Assembly (NCBI GenBank): GCA_949825065.1
Contig: OX463844.1
Location: 23,965,763 to 24,029,762 of the forward strand
Length of the DNA stretch: 64,000 bases
From: Odontocerum albicorne
Taxonomy: Eukaryota > Arthropoda > Insecta > Trichoptera > Odontoceridae
Reading direction: 5' to 3'
Made by a program: the position numbers and the translations under genes
In this document: piece by piece, positions 22,577 through 34,229 of the stretch
How the letters are laid out: every line of letters starts with the position of its first letter
How positions within the stretch are numbered: position 1 is the first letter of the stretch
The notes under the pieces: generated by a model
Told to the model about the DNA's origin: nothing
Seen by the model: only the letters and a program-made list of their open reading frames with translations
Database searches by the model: none

Positions 22577-25143
22577 TAATGACGCAACATATTTTCTTTG
22601 ATATTTACATCACGTTTCGATGTATCGCAGAGACGAGCAAAATTCTATGTGTACATTAATGAATCAATAAATCGTACGATTTTTTTCACATTTCTGTGTT
22701 TCATTTGAGTAAGTTGATAGTACAAAAAATATCTTATGTTTCTGCAGACCTTTATTCCATAAAAGGTTGACATTTAAGTGTTTAAGGTAATTATTTTTAG
22801 TTATAATTTTTATGCTGTTAGCTTAACTAAAACTATCTAAATATATTTCTCGGTCATTTAAATAGTCCCTTATTGAATAAAAAAAATTGCCATAGTTTAA
22901 ACACAACAGCTGATGTATTACTTACAATACAGATATTTTTTTAAATCTTTGTGAAAAGAGTGTATATTAAAAAAAAACTAGTTTAATGTGTGATCTCAAC
23001 ATACGATCCACAAGCATCTTAAGCAGTTTGGTTTCAAGGTGGCTGGAGTAGAGTTTGCCAATAGGTCTTTAGTTTGTACGTTCTATTTAAGTCTAACCTT
23101 CAAGTAATTTTCTTGAGAAAATATCAACTTGAAAAACTGTAATAAGCTCACTACATGGTTTTATGAAGAACAAGAGTATGCCATCAGATCAAGCCACCGT
23201 TGTGCTCTTTATACTATCAATAGGAATTGAGTTAATTTTTATTTTCAATATCAGAATAGTTGGGAAAAGTATTTTTACATAAAAAATACACGTGGATCCT
23301 CTCTATACCATAGAGATCAGTTGAAATATCCGAAACCTTATAATGGGTTTCGTCCAATGAATCATATTCATAAAATCGGAATTAGTAAGTAGGGGTTTGA
23401 CGTATTAATTTGATTTGATTTAGCATAGGCCAGGTCAACATTAACATATATTTCAGCCAAAATCTGCAACATTTGAATAAATATTATTTGTAATCAGTGA
23501 TTCTCCGTTTTCTGTGATAAGATACCTTAAATTTAATATTCCTGACAATGTTGTGATCAAACCATTTCGGATAACGCCATCTTCGCAGACATGAAGGCTT
23601 CACAGAGATGAAGGTTTCACAGAAAAGTATTCGTATCTAATAACATGAATAAGTTCAATTTTGGAGTAATACATCGCTTTATTCACTTCGAAAATATTGT
23701 TAATTATTGACATTACGCGTATGAGTATATTGGGAATGCAGCTTGTCTCAATTAAAACAGAATTCCTATATTTTTGGGCGTTATGCAAGTTTTTGGAGAC
23801 TTGACGTCTTCACAATTACTACGATACATTGTAACGAACTCCAATATAGTAAAATTCCTCACTTACCAATGCACGTTGGTAAACGTTCTCACCAAGCAAA
23901 GGAAATCTGCAGTGAGACACGAACATGCTCGAGTTAGTGTAGTCGAGGGTTTGTCTAGTCGAATTTTAGTCGAAAAACTTGCTGCTCTTTCTTTAATAAA
24001 ACTTCGTTTTAGGACAGAACATTTCATTCATGGTTTGTCGGTATCCCTTCGCGCTCTATAGATAAAAATCGCTGATGACTAAACACTCTTCTATGGTGGA
24101 TACGATTTTAGTGACGGCTAAATTTGTAAAAAAAACAGCGTGAATTGTTTGTTAGATACAGAAAAACATAATTTTAATTTTGCTGAAATTATCAATTTAC
24201 CTATTGTACACTGTCCATTTCGCTTGTGAATTAATAAAATATCGTTTTAAGGTTAATATTTAATAAGCAATTAATGAACGTTGTTTTTGTATACGTTAAT
24301 TATTCAGGTTTTAATAAAGGAAACCAGACACTGCTTTAAATATGCATGCGAATATCTGTCCAGCAAATGAGTAGACTCAATGGGCTAGAATCATGCAAAT
24401 TAATATTAACGATTTATGCATTTCGGTTGTTGAATGGTGCTTTACGTTGCACAACCCACCCGCATTGGTGATGAAAGTGGTTTGAATACTTTTGATATGT
24501 TATTATTTATTTGATTTTTTTTGTAAAGTAACAAAGGGTGAGTTTATTGTAAAGTATACACAGGGCAGCCATACGGCAATGTATTCCTACCAACTAGATA
24601 AGAATTACGCGGATTTCTGCCAATTATTGGGTGAAAATTAAGTTTTTTTTTTCAAGTACAAAAAAAGCATTGTTAAAGCATTAAACTAATTAAAAACACA
24701 GTTTAACAAAATATTTACAAATATAACTAAATACTGAGAAAAGAGAACGAAGATGAGAAAGAATTAGAAAATATGAGTTATGGAGAAACATATTCTATCA
24801 TTGAAGAGGGATGTGAAATATTGTATTTTAGCAAGCCAACGAGGGTAAGTTTTACAGCAGGTGGTACCTGGTTTCAGAGCCTGACGGCATGGGCAGTAAA
24901 GAACGACGTGAATAAGGTGGAGCGACGAACTGGAAAGGTCACAGAGCAATCACTGTTTGTGGGTAATGCTAATACATGATCGGAGAGGCGCTGAACATTG
25001 AGGAAAGGTGGCGAGAAAAATTAGGATGTTATATTTATTTAATAATACATGAATCTTTCAAAGATTTTTTATATTTTAATTGATATTTTGAATTTTTCGT
25101 AAGTAAAAACTTATTTTATTCAACTAAAATTCATATTATGAGT
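22577..25143. other. 2.5 kb without recognisable features
   Basis: This is the longest plain stretch. Frames at 23743-24061 and 24764-24979 are short and match nothing I know. A small direct duplication lies near 23590-23625. No TE ends, RNA gene or tandem array is seen. It could hold unique host intergenic or intronic DNA. Confidence 0.5.
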
Positions 25144-25330
25144 AACCCCCGTGGCCTAATTGATAAGACGTTCACCTTATATGACATAGAACCCAAAAAA
25201 GGGTCCAATCAGTCTGATTAAGAATTCGTATACGACGTTATTGTTGCCTCTCTGCATTCACTAGTAATACCAACACGTAAGTCGAGAGGCAGCGAGTTAC
25301 GGGGTTATTCTAGTGGATCTATACCTAAAG
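25144..25330 (+). mobile_element. SINE-A relative with damaged B box
   Basis: CCCCGTGGCCTAATTGATAA is a good A-box head. The B-box region is replaced by AACCCAAAAAAGGGTCC, and the body has CAGTCTGATTAAG. The 3' part resembles the SINE at 53731 more than the TTGCCACAT-tailed copies. Confidence 0.65.
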
Positions 25331-26278
25331 ACTCGATTAATGAGGCTAAATATATTATTATTTCTAAATATTGTATTTTGACCAATCTCTTTCATGTGTC
25401 CGTTTCTTCAATGCAGATAAGTTGAAAATAATGAATTAATTTTGGATATCTTTCAAACTTATGTATATCACATTTAATATAACGCGCAACTCTTGGGTGG
25501 AAGGGAATCGTACGACCAAGTATGCTCCGGGTGTGTAACGAGAATATAACTCAATATATGATTTTTTCAACAAACTGTTAATAATAATAAAACCGTACCT
25601 AGAGTTATTTTAGCATCTACAAAATTTTAAACAATACTACTAACAACTCGTCAAAAACGACGAAAGTTAATCAAAAACTTTAATATATTTTGTAAACATT
25701 TTTTTAATTCGATTGAAGCGTTCTTTGATGACAACATTTTGTGTGAAAATTTATGTTTTTTTTAACAAAACGGTGAATTAAACCCGTTTCCGGAATAAAC
25801 AGGAAATCTGTGATAATATAGAATATGAATAAAATGAAACTCAGAACTGAATAAGTATCTTATTGACAGAAAACTGTACGTAAACGATTAACTACCACAT
25901 GAATTTATTTACATAGCAACAATATAAAATGAGTAAGAGTGATATGTGAATCTAATAATTGGATTTTAATATTCTAAATGTTAGAAGAATCAAGCGTTCT
26001 CACTCGTTATGAAGTGTTCTCGTTTTAATATTTGTATTTTGCTGTTCAACAATAAAGTATTTTTTTCTTAATAAATATATGATTTCCCTTGTTATTTTAT
26101 GCTTTATAATCATATCAAATGCTAGCTGCCAAATAAAATCAAACGCCTATTGTTTTTTTATAATGACAACAATTGTTACATATGGACGTAAGTACAACCG
26201 ATTATATATTGATTAATGATTTATTATACTCGTAATAACGTTTCATATGAAAACTAGTATAATAATTAAGACAAATGT
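25331..26278. other. No feature seen
   Basis: AT-rich. The octamer TACTCGTA lies at 26227-26234. Confidence 0.5.
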
Positions 26279-26455
26279 GACGATCTTCGTGGTCTACTTG
26301 GTGACATCCTTTGTGGTTGGGTTCTATTCTAGTCTGGTCTTCACCAAGATCTCTTTAACATCTTTCTATTTGATTGGAAGTAATTACCACATGGCATTAA
26401 ACCTGCTAAGTAGTACTGTACACAACGTACGTATAATACAATACAATGTCAATGG
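26279..26455 (+). mobile_element. SINE-A copy
   Basis: The order is head (TCTTCGTGGTCTACTTGGTG), B box (GGTTGGGTTCTATTCT), linker (AGTCTGGTCTTC) and tail (GATTGGAAGTAATTACCACA, then TAGTACTGTACACAACG). The overlapping plus-strand frame starting at 26247 is a by-product of the SINE, not a gene. Confidence 0.8.
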
Positions 26456-26887
26456 TATTATAAAATTATCTTTCTTATGTCACTCAAGAATAAGTTATAT
26501 TTCTGAGCCAGTGATAACCCACGCAGTTCCTTATCCGGGTCGAGTATTGTTCGAGCCAGTTGGGTCCTGGCTTCCATTTCATAATACTTCAATCAACACG
26601 AACACAGCACGTGTTCGCTTATTCGGATTGGCATAGTCCAATTTGAAACACATTGGTATAATTTAATCTGTAACTTATTGCCATAATTAAATCTGTAATA
26701 TTCTTGAGGAACTTCGGAATTAATATATTCCCTTCACAAGTAGAAGAAACTTAATTTTAGTCAGTAATCATGTTAAGAGTTGAATGATAAGGAGGTTGGT
26801 TATATACATACGTACCATCATGCCGTTTCCTTGTCGGTAAAGCAGACATGATCGAATGCCAGATTTTTCTATCGCGACACACATACG

Positions 26888-28163
26888 AGGGTGGTCCGAT
26901 AAGTACTTAGCCTACAAAAGAATAACAAATTTTTTGGAAAAGTTGCGATTTATTTCTCAACATAATCTCCTTTGAGTTCGATACACTTGACCCAGCGATG
27001 CTCCAACTTCTTAAACCCGTCTGAAAAATACGTTTTCTGGAGGTCTGCAAAGTAGGCCTCCGTGGAGGCGATAACCTCCTCATTTGACTAAAATTTCTGC
27101 CCGGCGAGTGACTTTTTCAAATTTGGAAACAAAAATAAGTAGCACGGGGCCAAATCCGGAGAATACGGTGGATTGGGCAGCAGTTCGTAGCCTAATTCTA
27201 CCAATTTGGCCGTGGCGACGGCGGAGGTGTGAGCCGGTGCGTTGTCATGATGGAAGAGCACTTTTTCTTCGACAAATGGGGCCGTTTTTTCTGCAATTCG
27301 GCGTCGAATCGGCCCAATAATTCGGCATATTAGAGCCCTGTGACCGTTTTGCCCTTCTCCAGGAAGTCGATGTAGATCACACCTTTTGAATCCCAGAAAA
27401 CGGTGCCCATCACGTTTCCGGCCGATAGGACAGTCTTCGCCTTCTTCGGAGCACGTTCGCCGGGTGAAGTCCACTGTTTCGACTGTTCCTTGGTCTCGGG
27501 TGTGTACCAGTGTATCCATGTTTCGTAGACGGTCACGAAACGACGTAGAAACTCCTTCGGATTGCGCGTAAACATCGTCAAACACTGCTTTGAAGTGGTC
27601 TCACGGTTGCGCTTGTTGAACGGAGTGAGCAAATGCGTCACCCATCGCGCCGACAGCTTTCTCATGCCCAATACTTCATGCAAGATATGACCCGCGCGGT
27701 CTTTTGCCTACTGTCTCAGCTATCTCGCGCACCTTCAATCGGCGGTCTGCCAATACGAGATCGTGGATTTTTGTCACGTTATCCTCCGTGGTAGCCCTTT
27801 TCGGGGCACCTGGGCGTGGCTCATCAAAAACCGACGTGCGACCACGTTGAAACTCGTTAAACCAATTTTTGACGGTCGCCATCGAAGGAGAAGAGTCACC
27901 GTACACAGCATCCAAGCGCTCTTTGATTTCGCTGAGCGATTTCCCTTTCAAAAACAAGAATCGAATCACCGACCGATATTGCTCTTTTTCCATTTTTCTC
28001 AAATCCGCGGACACGCTCGCTTCCACACGCGGTCAAAACAAAACCGATTCGGCTGAAATTTTGACAGTAGCTGTCAACGAGAATGTACTACGCGATAAAA
28101 AATTGTTCTTGCGATACTGGTGCCATCGGGCGGTGAGGCTAAGTACTTATCGGACCGCCCTCG
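26888..28163 (-). mobile_element. Mariner transposon 1 (1276 bp, both TIRs, TA duplication)
   Basis: The ends are CGAGGGTGGTCCGATAAGTA... and the inverted ...CTTATCGGACCGCCCTCG. They match over about 28 bp with one difference near the end and are flanked by TA on each side (26886-26887 and 28164-28165). The inside carries one minus-strand mariner transposase relic. The size and structure are those of a complete but inactive mariner-family element of the Tc1/mariner superfamily. Confidence 0.96.
26950..27993 (-). pseudogene. Mariner transposase pseudogene 1
   Basis: The frame spans the expected ~345 codons from ATG at 27993 to TAA at 26950. Order: N-terminal helix-turn-helix region (FLFLKGKSLSEIKERLDAVY, then VKNWFNEFQRG), linker (ADRRLKVREIAETVG), then the DDE/D domain. 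Two frameshifts (about 27716 and 27340) and a TAG near 27088-27090 break it. Of the three catalytic acids expected in D,D34D, the first is Tyr (VYETW in place of DETW) and the third is also replaced (APCYLFLFP where APSDYFLFP is usual). The middle one is kept (HHDNAPAHTS). The C-terminus ends ELKGDYVEK. It cannot encode an active enzyme. Confidence 0.93.
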
Positions 28164-28279
28164 TATTTCGCTTCCTCTACATCCATACACCTTATACCTA
28201 TCTACATATCGAAGACGATTTTGTTTCCCAGCATCACGTATGCGATTGAATGATGCTACATTTGGAGTAGTTTTATAAG

Positions 28280-28404
28280 ACACTTTTCTTCCGCCCTGGG
28301 GTTTATGGGTTTGATTCCCACTGTTTAATGGCTTTCTGATTGGTTAGAGGAGATTGTCACATAGCTGTAAATCCGCTAAGTTGTACTCTACACAATGATA
28401 ATGA
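28280..28404 (+). mobile_element. SINE-A, head-truncated
   Basis: B box (GGGTTTGATTCCCAC) followed by tail (GATTGGTTAGAGGAGATTGT, CACATAGC, AGTTGTACTCTACACAATGA). The A-box half is missing. It abuts a minus-strand LINE-T 3' end at 28405. Confidence 0.7.
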
Positions 28405-28830
28405 ATTACAATACGTACCAAAATGCTATCTCCCTATCGGGATAGGCAGAAAGGAGATAGCGCCATACTTTATTATAGCGACACACATCTATTGTATCTT
28501 CTACATCCAAACACCTTCTCATACAACTCCTACGATTTCTATATTTTTTTTACATTTCCTTCTTTCAAAATATCATTCACCTAACATACTTTCCTTGGTC
28601 CTTTTCTCTACTCACATTTGCACTCTATGTTTCATTAGTTCTGCTCGCCCAAACCATCTTAATGTGCTTGTCTTAATTCTATTTAATAACATCAGGCTTA
28701 AGTTCACATTCATTCTTAATAATTATATCATACGTTGTCACTTCTTGTATTCTTCTCAGTGCACGCATTTCTACACTAATTATTCGGATCTTTTTAGTTA
28801 TTCATCAAGAGATTCGTTTTAATGATATTA
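28405..28830 (-). mobile_element. LINE-T 3' relic
   Basis: It starts with the LINE 3' end (CTATCTCCCTATCGGGATAG) and continues through GCGACACACATCTATTGTAT, CATTTCCTTCTTTCAAAATA, TCATTCACCTAACATACTTT and CCCAAACCATCTTAATGTGC. These blocks occur in the same order in 10918-11460 and 49571-50075. Coding is broken. Confidence 0.75.
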
Positions 28831-28957
28831 AATTAGTGGCATGATACTTTATTTTACATTAACTAAGGCACATATCGTGATTATTTTCATAAAATTTATC
28901 ATTTGCGTAACAAGACATCGTTAGATCCATGTATTAAAATACAAACGAAGTAAAAAG

Positions 28958-29225
28958 AGGATCTCCGTGGTCTAAGCTGGTGAGATTTACGGATTCGATT
29001 CCTCATGATTCTCAAATGTAAAATTCGATTCCTCATGATTCTCAAATGTTAAATTAAATAAACCTTGTTTTTGTTCGTTGTCAAAGTTAAAATAACCTTT
29101 CTGTGTGTGGTTGTATGACCAACTAGAATGGCGAAGAATTAATCTTTCTTGTTGGTTGGATGAAATTGCCACATAGCAATTAACCCTCCAGGTTATACTC
29201 TGTACAATGAAACTGTTATACAAAA
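28958..29225 (+). mobile_element. SINE-A with an internal 31-bp duplication
   Basis: Head GATCTCCGTGGTCTAAGCTG and B box GGATTCGATTCCTC, with the segment ATTCGATTCCTCATGATTCT and following bases duplicated at about 28991 and 29022. The tail is present (GTTGGTTGGATGAAATTGCC, TTATACTCTGTACAATGA). Confidence 0.7.
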
Positions 29226-29549
29226 ATATACAATTATTCACTTCCTCGAGATCGTGTAATTTTAATTAAAAAAAAAAAGAAGTGGGCTCAAAAATAAGTT
29301 AGATTTTGCTTTGTTTTAATTTTCTTTCCTTTGTCTGAAAGCTATAAAATTACTTTGAATTAAGTATTTTTTTTAATTTCTGGAGCTTTAGCGTTAACAT
29401 TAGGAAAATTCATGTTTATTCAAATATAATTAAAACACTGTTTAATCAACTTGAAATGGATTAAATAGTGTTTAAATTTTTAATTATATTTCAGTCATTT
29501 TTTTCATTGACATTGATAAAATCTATTGTTTTCAATATATATGAAAAAA

Positions 29550-29875
29550 AACACTCGTTGTTTGGGTATGTGAGACGAATGAATGAAGAAAGACTTACAA
29601 GACAAATATACAGTCTAGTGTATCATATATAAATAACATGAGTGGAATTTTTTTTATCATATCATTATCAACGATGGAAAGTATGGTTAGATCAAGTGAA
29701 CATTTTAATATGGAAAAAGAAATGTAAAACGTCAGAGAAATCGTATGAGTCGTATGAGAAGGTATATGTATGTAGAAGAGGCGAAATATGTGTGTCTCTA
29801 TAGAAGTGTTCAGCGCTCTGTGCTCTCTGTCGACCCAAACAGGGAGACGGCGTGATGTTATTTATGTATAACGTG
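29550..29875 (+). mobile_element. LINE-T 3' relic
   Basis: The plus strand has coding fragments RMNEERLTRQIYS, then a stop-ridden VWLDQVN region, VEEAKYVCLYR and a SVDPNRETA-like end, closing with GACGGCGTGATGTTATTTAT. It matches the LINE-T C-terminal order. Confidence 0.75.
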
Positions 29876-30404
29876 TTTGTTATACATTGCTATAGTTCTG
29901 CTAACCTAACATTGCATGTAATGAATAACGTTATGCAATAAAACAATTAAGAATATTCAGTCTGGGAATGATTGTTGATCTATGGATAAACAATCTTCCC
30001 ATATTTTGTTAGTCATGGTTAGTGAGTTTGAGGAAATGAATTCCTCTCGCATTCTCGAATTAACACCATAGTTCTTTGTCGTCTCCCGTACTACTAACTT
30101 TGACCGACCACTCTGGTGGGTACGTTAACTAACATTACTTCACTACGGGGCAACTAACTACCCCACTAACTCTTAGCTTCAATTCTCCTAGAGCGTCACT
30201 AACTCAATTCTCTTCAGATAATTCACTTGGCTGTACTATTTGGACTCTACTTCCATGAAAACCCTGCATTCAACGAGATCACATATTGGAATTTCAACTC
30301 CCTTTTTGATGTGTTCCTAATCCTAATGAAATATAATATATTGATTCAGTTTTGGTTTTTTAAATCTAAGTAACGAAGGAAATAAAGTATGAAAGAGATA
30401 AATA
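29876..30404. other. No feature seen
   Basis: A segment at 30020-30300 rich in CTAACT and ACTAACT strings may be weakly repetitive. No frame or TE end is seen. Confidence 0.4.
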
Positions 30405-30600
30405 AACGACCTCAGTGGCGTTGTTGATAAGTTGGAACCCATTTTTTCAAAAGGGCTCTAGCACGTTTAAAAAAAAAACGATTTCAGTCTGGATTTCCCT
30501 ACAGGCTTGTTTAACATTGTTTGATTGGAAGAGATTTCCACATGGCAATAAATACCTCCTCCCCAGGTTTTACTGCTAACTATAATACAATACTAACAAT
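30405..30600 (+). mobile_element. SINE-A copy
   Basis: Head GACCTCAGTGGCGTTGTTGA, damaged B-box region, linker TTCAGTCTGGATTTCC and tail (GATTGGAAGAGATTTCCACA, TGGCAATAAA). It is followed about 40 bp later by a minus-strand LINE-T end. Confidence 0.7.
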
Positions 30601-30639
30601 ATAAAACAGTGTTTTTTGACTGTATCATATATACAAGCA

Positions 30640-31000
30640 AAAGTTTATCATTTCTATTGGGATAGGCAGAGAGCACTGATCCCGACGTCGTTCTATCCTT
30701 GCATATATATTTCGCTTCTGTCACGTCCATACACCTCGTTTGCTTACTCTTATACTCTTATATTATAAAGACGTCTAACTCTTCCCTCTTTCCGAATTTG
30801 AATCATAAGGTCGTGACACGTTTTTAGGACTTTTTAAAATTCTCGTATCATTTATACTACTTTATAGACATTTTTTTAAATTTTTCTTCATTCATTCTTT
30901 CCATGTGATTGAACCCTGTCAATACTCTTTTCTTAATCTTATACACATCATCATCTTTTAATACGCATTCTTCTTAATGTTCTTATTCTGTCATACATTG
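30640..31000 (-). mobile_element. LINE-T 3' relic
   Basis: CTATTGGGATAGGCAGAGAGC and GCTTCTGTCACGTCCATACA match the 3' blocks of other minus LINE-T copies. The interior is strongly diverged and T-rich. Confidence 0.6.
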
Positions 31001-31274
31001 TATTCTTACACATTCAGAGCAATTCTCTCATTCCTACCGCGTGTATCTTTATTTCTCCTAATAATAATTTAGCTCTTTTATAACATCTAAATTTATGACG
31101 TAAAATTTATAACGTCTCAATTTACCAAATAAATTTAAAAGACAATTTTAAATATAAATGTTAAACAAGCTTTTTATACCGACACTTGTCGATACGAATT
31201 TTAAGATTACGAAATCACTTGACGAATGACTTTATCAGATCTTAAGAATGAAATATTTTGTTATGAACTTTAAA

Positions 31275-31338
31275 TATACCTAGATTCAGCGGCCTAGATT
31301 CAGCGGCCTAGATTCAGTATACCTAGATTCAGCGGCCA
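31275..31338. repeat. Short direct repeats at the LINE 5' junction
   Basis: TATACCTAGATTCAGCGGCC occurs twice (31275 and about 31319), with an extra CTAGATTCAGCGGC unit between. They are in frame with the LINE coding sequence, so they are either junction microduplications or slippage at the truncation point. Confidence 0.85.
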
Positions 31339-32936
31339 AATATGACATAAAAAATTTATTAAACAGTTCGTCAGACAGCAGAAGCATATCGCTCCATTCC
31401 ATTTCTAAGGAAGAAGTGCTGAAAAGCATAAACGCTTTGCAAACCGACAAAGCAATCGGACCAGATGGGTTATCAGCCGACATTTTCAAAGTCTGTGCGA
31501 AATACGTATGTGATCCCATCTGCTACATATTTAACTTGAGCATAAATACCAATACATTTCCCGTAAGCTGGAAGACAACCAGGGTCTGCCCTATCTTCAA
31601 ATCGGGAGACCCGTTAGACCCTCATAATTACAGACCTGTAGCTGTTCTCTCTTTGCTTCCAAAAATTTTCGAAACTGTACTGTGCAACCAATTGACCCAC
31701 CAAGTGTCAACAAGACTTATTGGAAACCAGCATGGCTTTTTGCCAAAACGATCGACTGTTACTAACCTTCTCTCTCACACACAACAGATTGCGTCAAACT
31801 TAGACGAACTTTCACAAACGGATGTAATATATACAGACTTTCAGAAAGCTTTCGACAAAGTTGATCACGATATATTACTTAAGAAAATGCACAAACTTGG
31901 CTTCAGCAATAATCTAATTGGATTATTTGCATCTTACCTAAAAGAAAGATCTCAATACGTAACAATCCGTAACAAGTCTTCTGTGGAATTTATCGCAAGA
32001 TCTGGTATACCACAAGGATCCAATTTAGGTCCCCTACTATTCCTCATATTAATAGACGACATTCAAAATTTCATAAGTCACTCGACATGTTTATTGTTCG
32101 CTGACGACTTGAAAATATTCAAAAAGATCAATTCACCTCACGACTGTGCACAGTTACAACAGGACCTAGACTCCCTAGTCTCCTGGAGTGAGCAAAATCA
32201 TCTTTTGTTCAACATTAATAAATGTGTCTGTGTATCTTATAGTCGATCGTTTTCACCAATCCACCATCAGTATACTATACAGGGAGTGGCACTAAACAGA
32301 GTTTCTGAATTCAAGGATTTGGGCGTAACCTTCGATGTCGGACTCACGTTCGTTAACCATGTCTCACGTTTGATATCGGACTGTTACAAACTACTCGGTT
32401 TTGTAATGAGAATATCAAGAGAATTTAACAGCACCGATATCCTCCGAAACTTATATAATTATCTAATTAGAACCAAATTAGAATATGCATCTACGGTTTG
32501 GGCTCCTCACCAGCTCAAATATAAAAACAATATAGAACAAATACAAAAATAATTCCTCAGATATCTATGGTACAGAACAAAGGGCGATTACCCAAAATAT
32601 GCTCACCATGCCGAACTTCTCACGGTGTGTAACTATAGAAGCCTTGAAACAAGAAGGCAAGAATCCATTGCGATATTCCTAATAAAGGTTTTCCAAGGTT
32701 CCTTTAACTGTCCCGCGATTCTAGAAGCACTAAGTTTATATGTACCCAATAAATATATCCGTGCAAGGAATCACCCTCTGTTCTACATACCAATTTACAG
32801 GACGAATATCATGGCTAAACACTCAGTCACGCGTGGTATAGAGATATTGAACCAACTGAATGACACGGTTGATATATTCTCGGTACCGTCTAGCAGTATG
32901 AGAAGAATCCTGGCTGATATTATTCCTAACGAATAA
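31339..32936 (+). pseudogene. LINE reverse transcriptase ORF, single in-frame stop
   Basis: The frame is continuous apart from TAA at 32550-32552, where related proteins have a basic residue before FLRYL. Motifs in order: GPDGLS, HNYRPVAVLSLLPKIFE, GFLPKRSTVTNLL, TDFQKAFDKVDHD (palm motif A), GIPQGSNLGPLLF (motif B), LLFADDLKIF (motif C, the FADD form of the catalytic box), then EFKDLGVTFD and a C-terminal region to a TAA at 32934-32936. The RT core looks intact. The endonuclease half is absent. With only one disabling change this copy is relatively young. Confidence 0.92.
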
Positions 32937-33011
32937 ACCAACGCTAGAAGCAAACCCTCTTTGTGTAACAGGAGAAATCCGTGCAAAGTGGATAAAAAAA
33001 AATAAAAAAAA

Positions 33012-33329
33012 ATGCTGCAATGACCAAGAAAAACCCACCCATTACAATAATTATTTCATAATGTGAATATTCTATAAGAAAGTTATAATAACATGCCATT
33101 GTTTTAAATCCCACACCTAAGTAAACAGTCGAATGAATACAAATGAACATAATATTTTATATTGACACCACCTTATAACCTAACATATAATTAATTTCAT
33201 AGCTTTTATCTGATTTTCTAATTTTCTGAAGATAATGATGCTTAAAGCTCATTATAAAAACTAGGTACGCCCAATTTATGCTATTTTTCATATACAAAAA
33301 CGTGCGGCTTTGCGTAATGCCTCGATAAC
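33012..33329. other. No feature seen
   Basis: AT-rich spacer between the LINE tail and the hAT-like element. Confidence 0.5.
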
Positions 33330-33337
33330 GTTTAGAG

Positions 33338-34094
33338 CAGTGTTGGCCAACGTTTTTGGGTAGCGTGCCAACACCGACATTGAGTTAAGGGGTCACTAGC
33401 CGCACTTGAATTTTTTTTAAATAAATAAGTTTATCAAAATTTGAATGCTTGAAAACGAGGTAACGTACTCCGAATGCTGATCCGAAGTCCAGTGCGACTA
33501 CTTACGATGTCACTACCTCTTGGTTACAATAAATTGTTTCTTAAATTAACTGCATAAATTTGAATTTTAATATCTATTATTTAGAATTATAATATATTTG
33601 GTCTTTTAAAAAAAGGACAACACACTGAAACATGAATTTATAAAATGTTTACTTAACAAATTTGCATTTTTTTTTGTTGAGATGTATGGGCTCGTGATAT
33701 GTCCTGGACTTCCGTGCGGAAGGTCGCAGATTCAAATCCCGCACTTTGCTACTACCCTCGAATGACACAGTCATTTTTTGGCCTAGTATTCGGGAATGTA
33801 AAGATACACACTCTTTCAAAATAAGGAAAAAAAACTGCCATTTTAGTATGCCATCGAATCTATGTTAGTACAGCGGTGTGCCCGGTGAGTTTGCTGGCGT
33901 GCAACGATTCACTCATATAAATAGAACAAAAGAGAAAAAAATATACTCTACTCTTTCTCTTTCATTACCAGGCACAGCAACGACAACGACGATTTTATTC
34001 ATCATTGATATAAAAAAAAACAGTTTCCGGACCGCACAAATCACCTTAGCAGGCAGGTCACATGTGGCCGCGGGCCGCTGGTTAGCTATGCATG
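33338..34094. mobile_element. Non-autonomous hAT-like element (757 bp) with perfect 8-bp TSD
   Basis: It opens CAGTGTTGGCCAACGTTTTT and closes GGGCCGCTGGTTAGCTATGC-ATG, both reminiscent of hAT termini (CAG-G-TGGCCAAC type). The 8-mer GTTTAGAG flanks it exactly at 33330-33337 and 34095-34102, the hAT target-duplication length. No transposase frame is present; a frame at 33878-34150 runs through the right end and is meaningless. The inside includes a tRNA-like B box near 33730. Confidence 0.88.
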
Positions 34095-34229
34095 GTTTAG
34101 AGTGCGTGTGGTATTTTAATTACCTAAGTACAATGACTTTCATTACGTAGTTGTATTATTAATATGATAATCTATATAAATAAAAATGTTAATGTTCGTA
34201 TATTAAAAATCTCCGAAAGTTCTTCACCG

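Larger units (their letters stand above)
26800..28250 (-). mobile_element. LINE-T 3' relic split by a mariner insertion
   Basis: The left part (26800-26887) reads, on minus, as the LINE 3' terminus (...AACGGCATGATGGTACGTAT) and a GATAGAAAAATCTGGCATTC block. After the mariner the LINE resumes (28164-28250) with TTCGCTTCCTCTACATCCAT, the block that follows in uninterrupted copies such as 28485-28530. The host LINE is therefore older than the mariner. Confidence 0.75.
31275..33011 (+). mobile_element. 5'-truncated non-LTR retrotransposon (LINE), best preserved in the window
   Basis: It holds one long RT reading frame (see the pseudogene entry), a short 3' UTR and an A-rich tail with two runs of A near 32992-33011. 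The 5' end starts in coding sequence, as expected from incomplete target-primed reverse transcription. It is preceded by short direct repeats of CTAGATTCAGCGGC (31275-31338). The lineage fits the Jockey/CR1-type group by motif style. I could not find target-site duplications. Confidence 0.92.

Noticed and set aside
26247..26636. 129-codon open frame with a hydrophobic N-terminus, resembling a secreted or membrane protein
   Set aside because: Most of it lies inside a SINE-A copy, including its tRNA-like head and tail.
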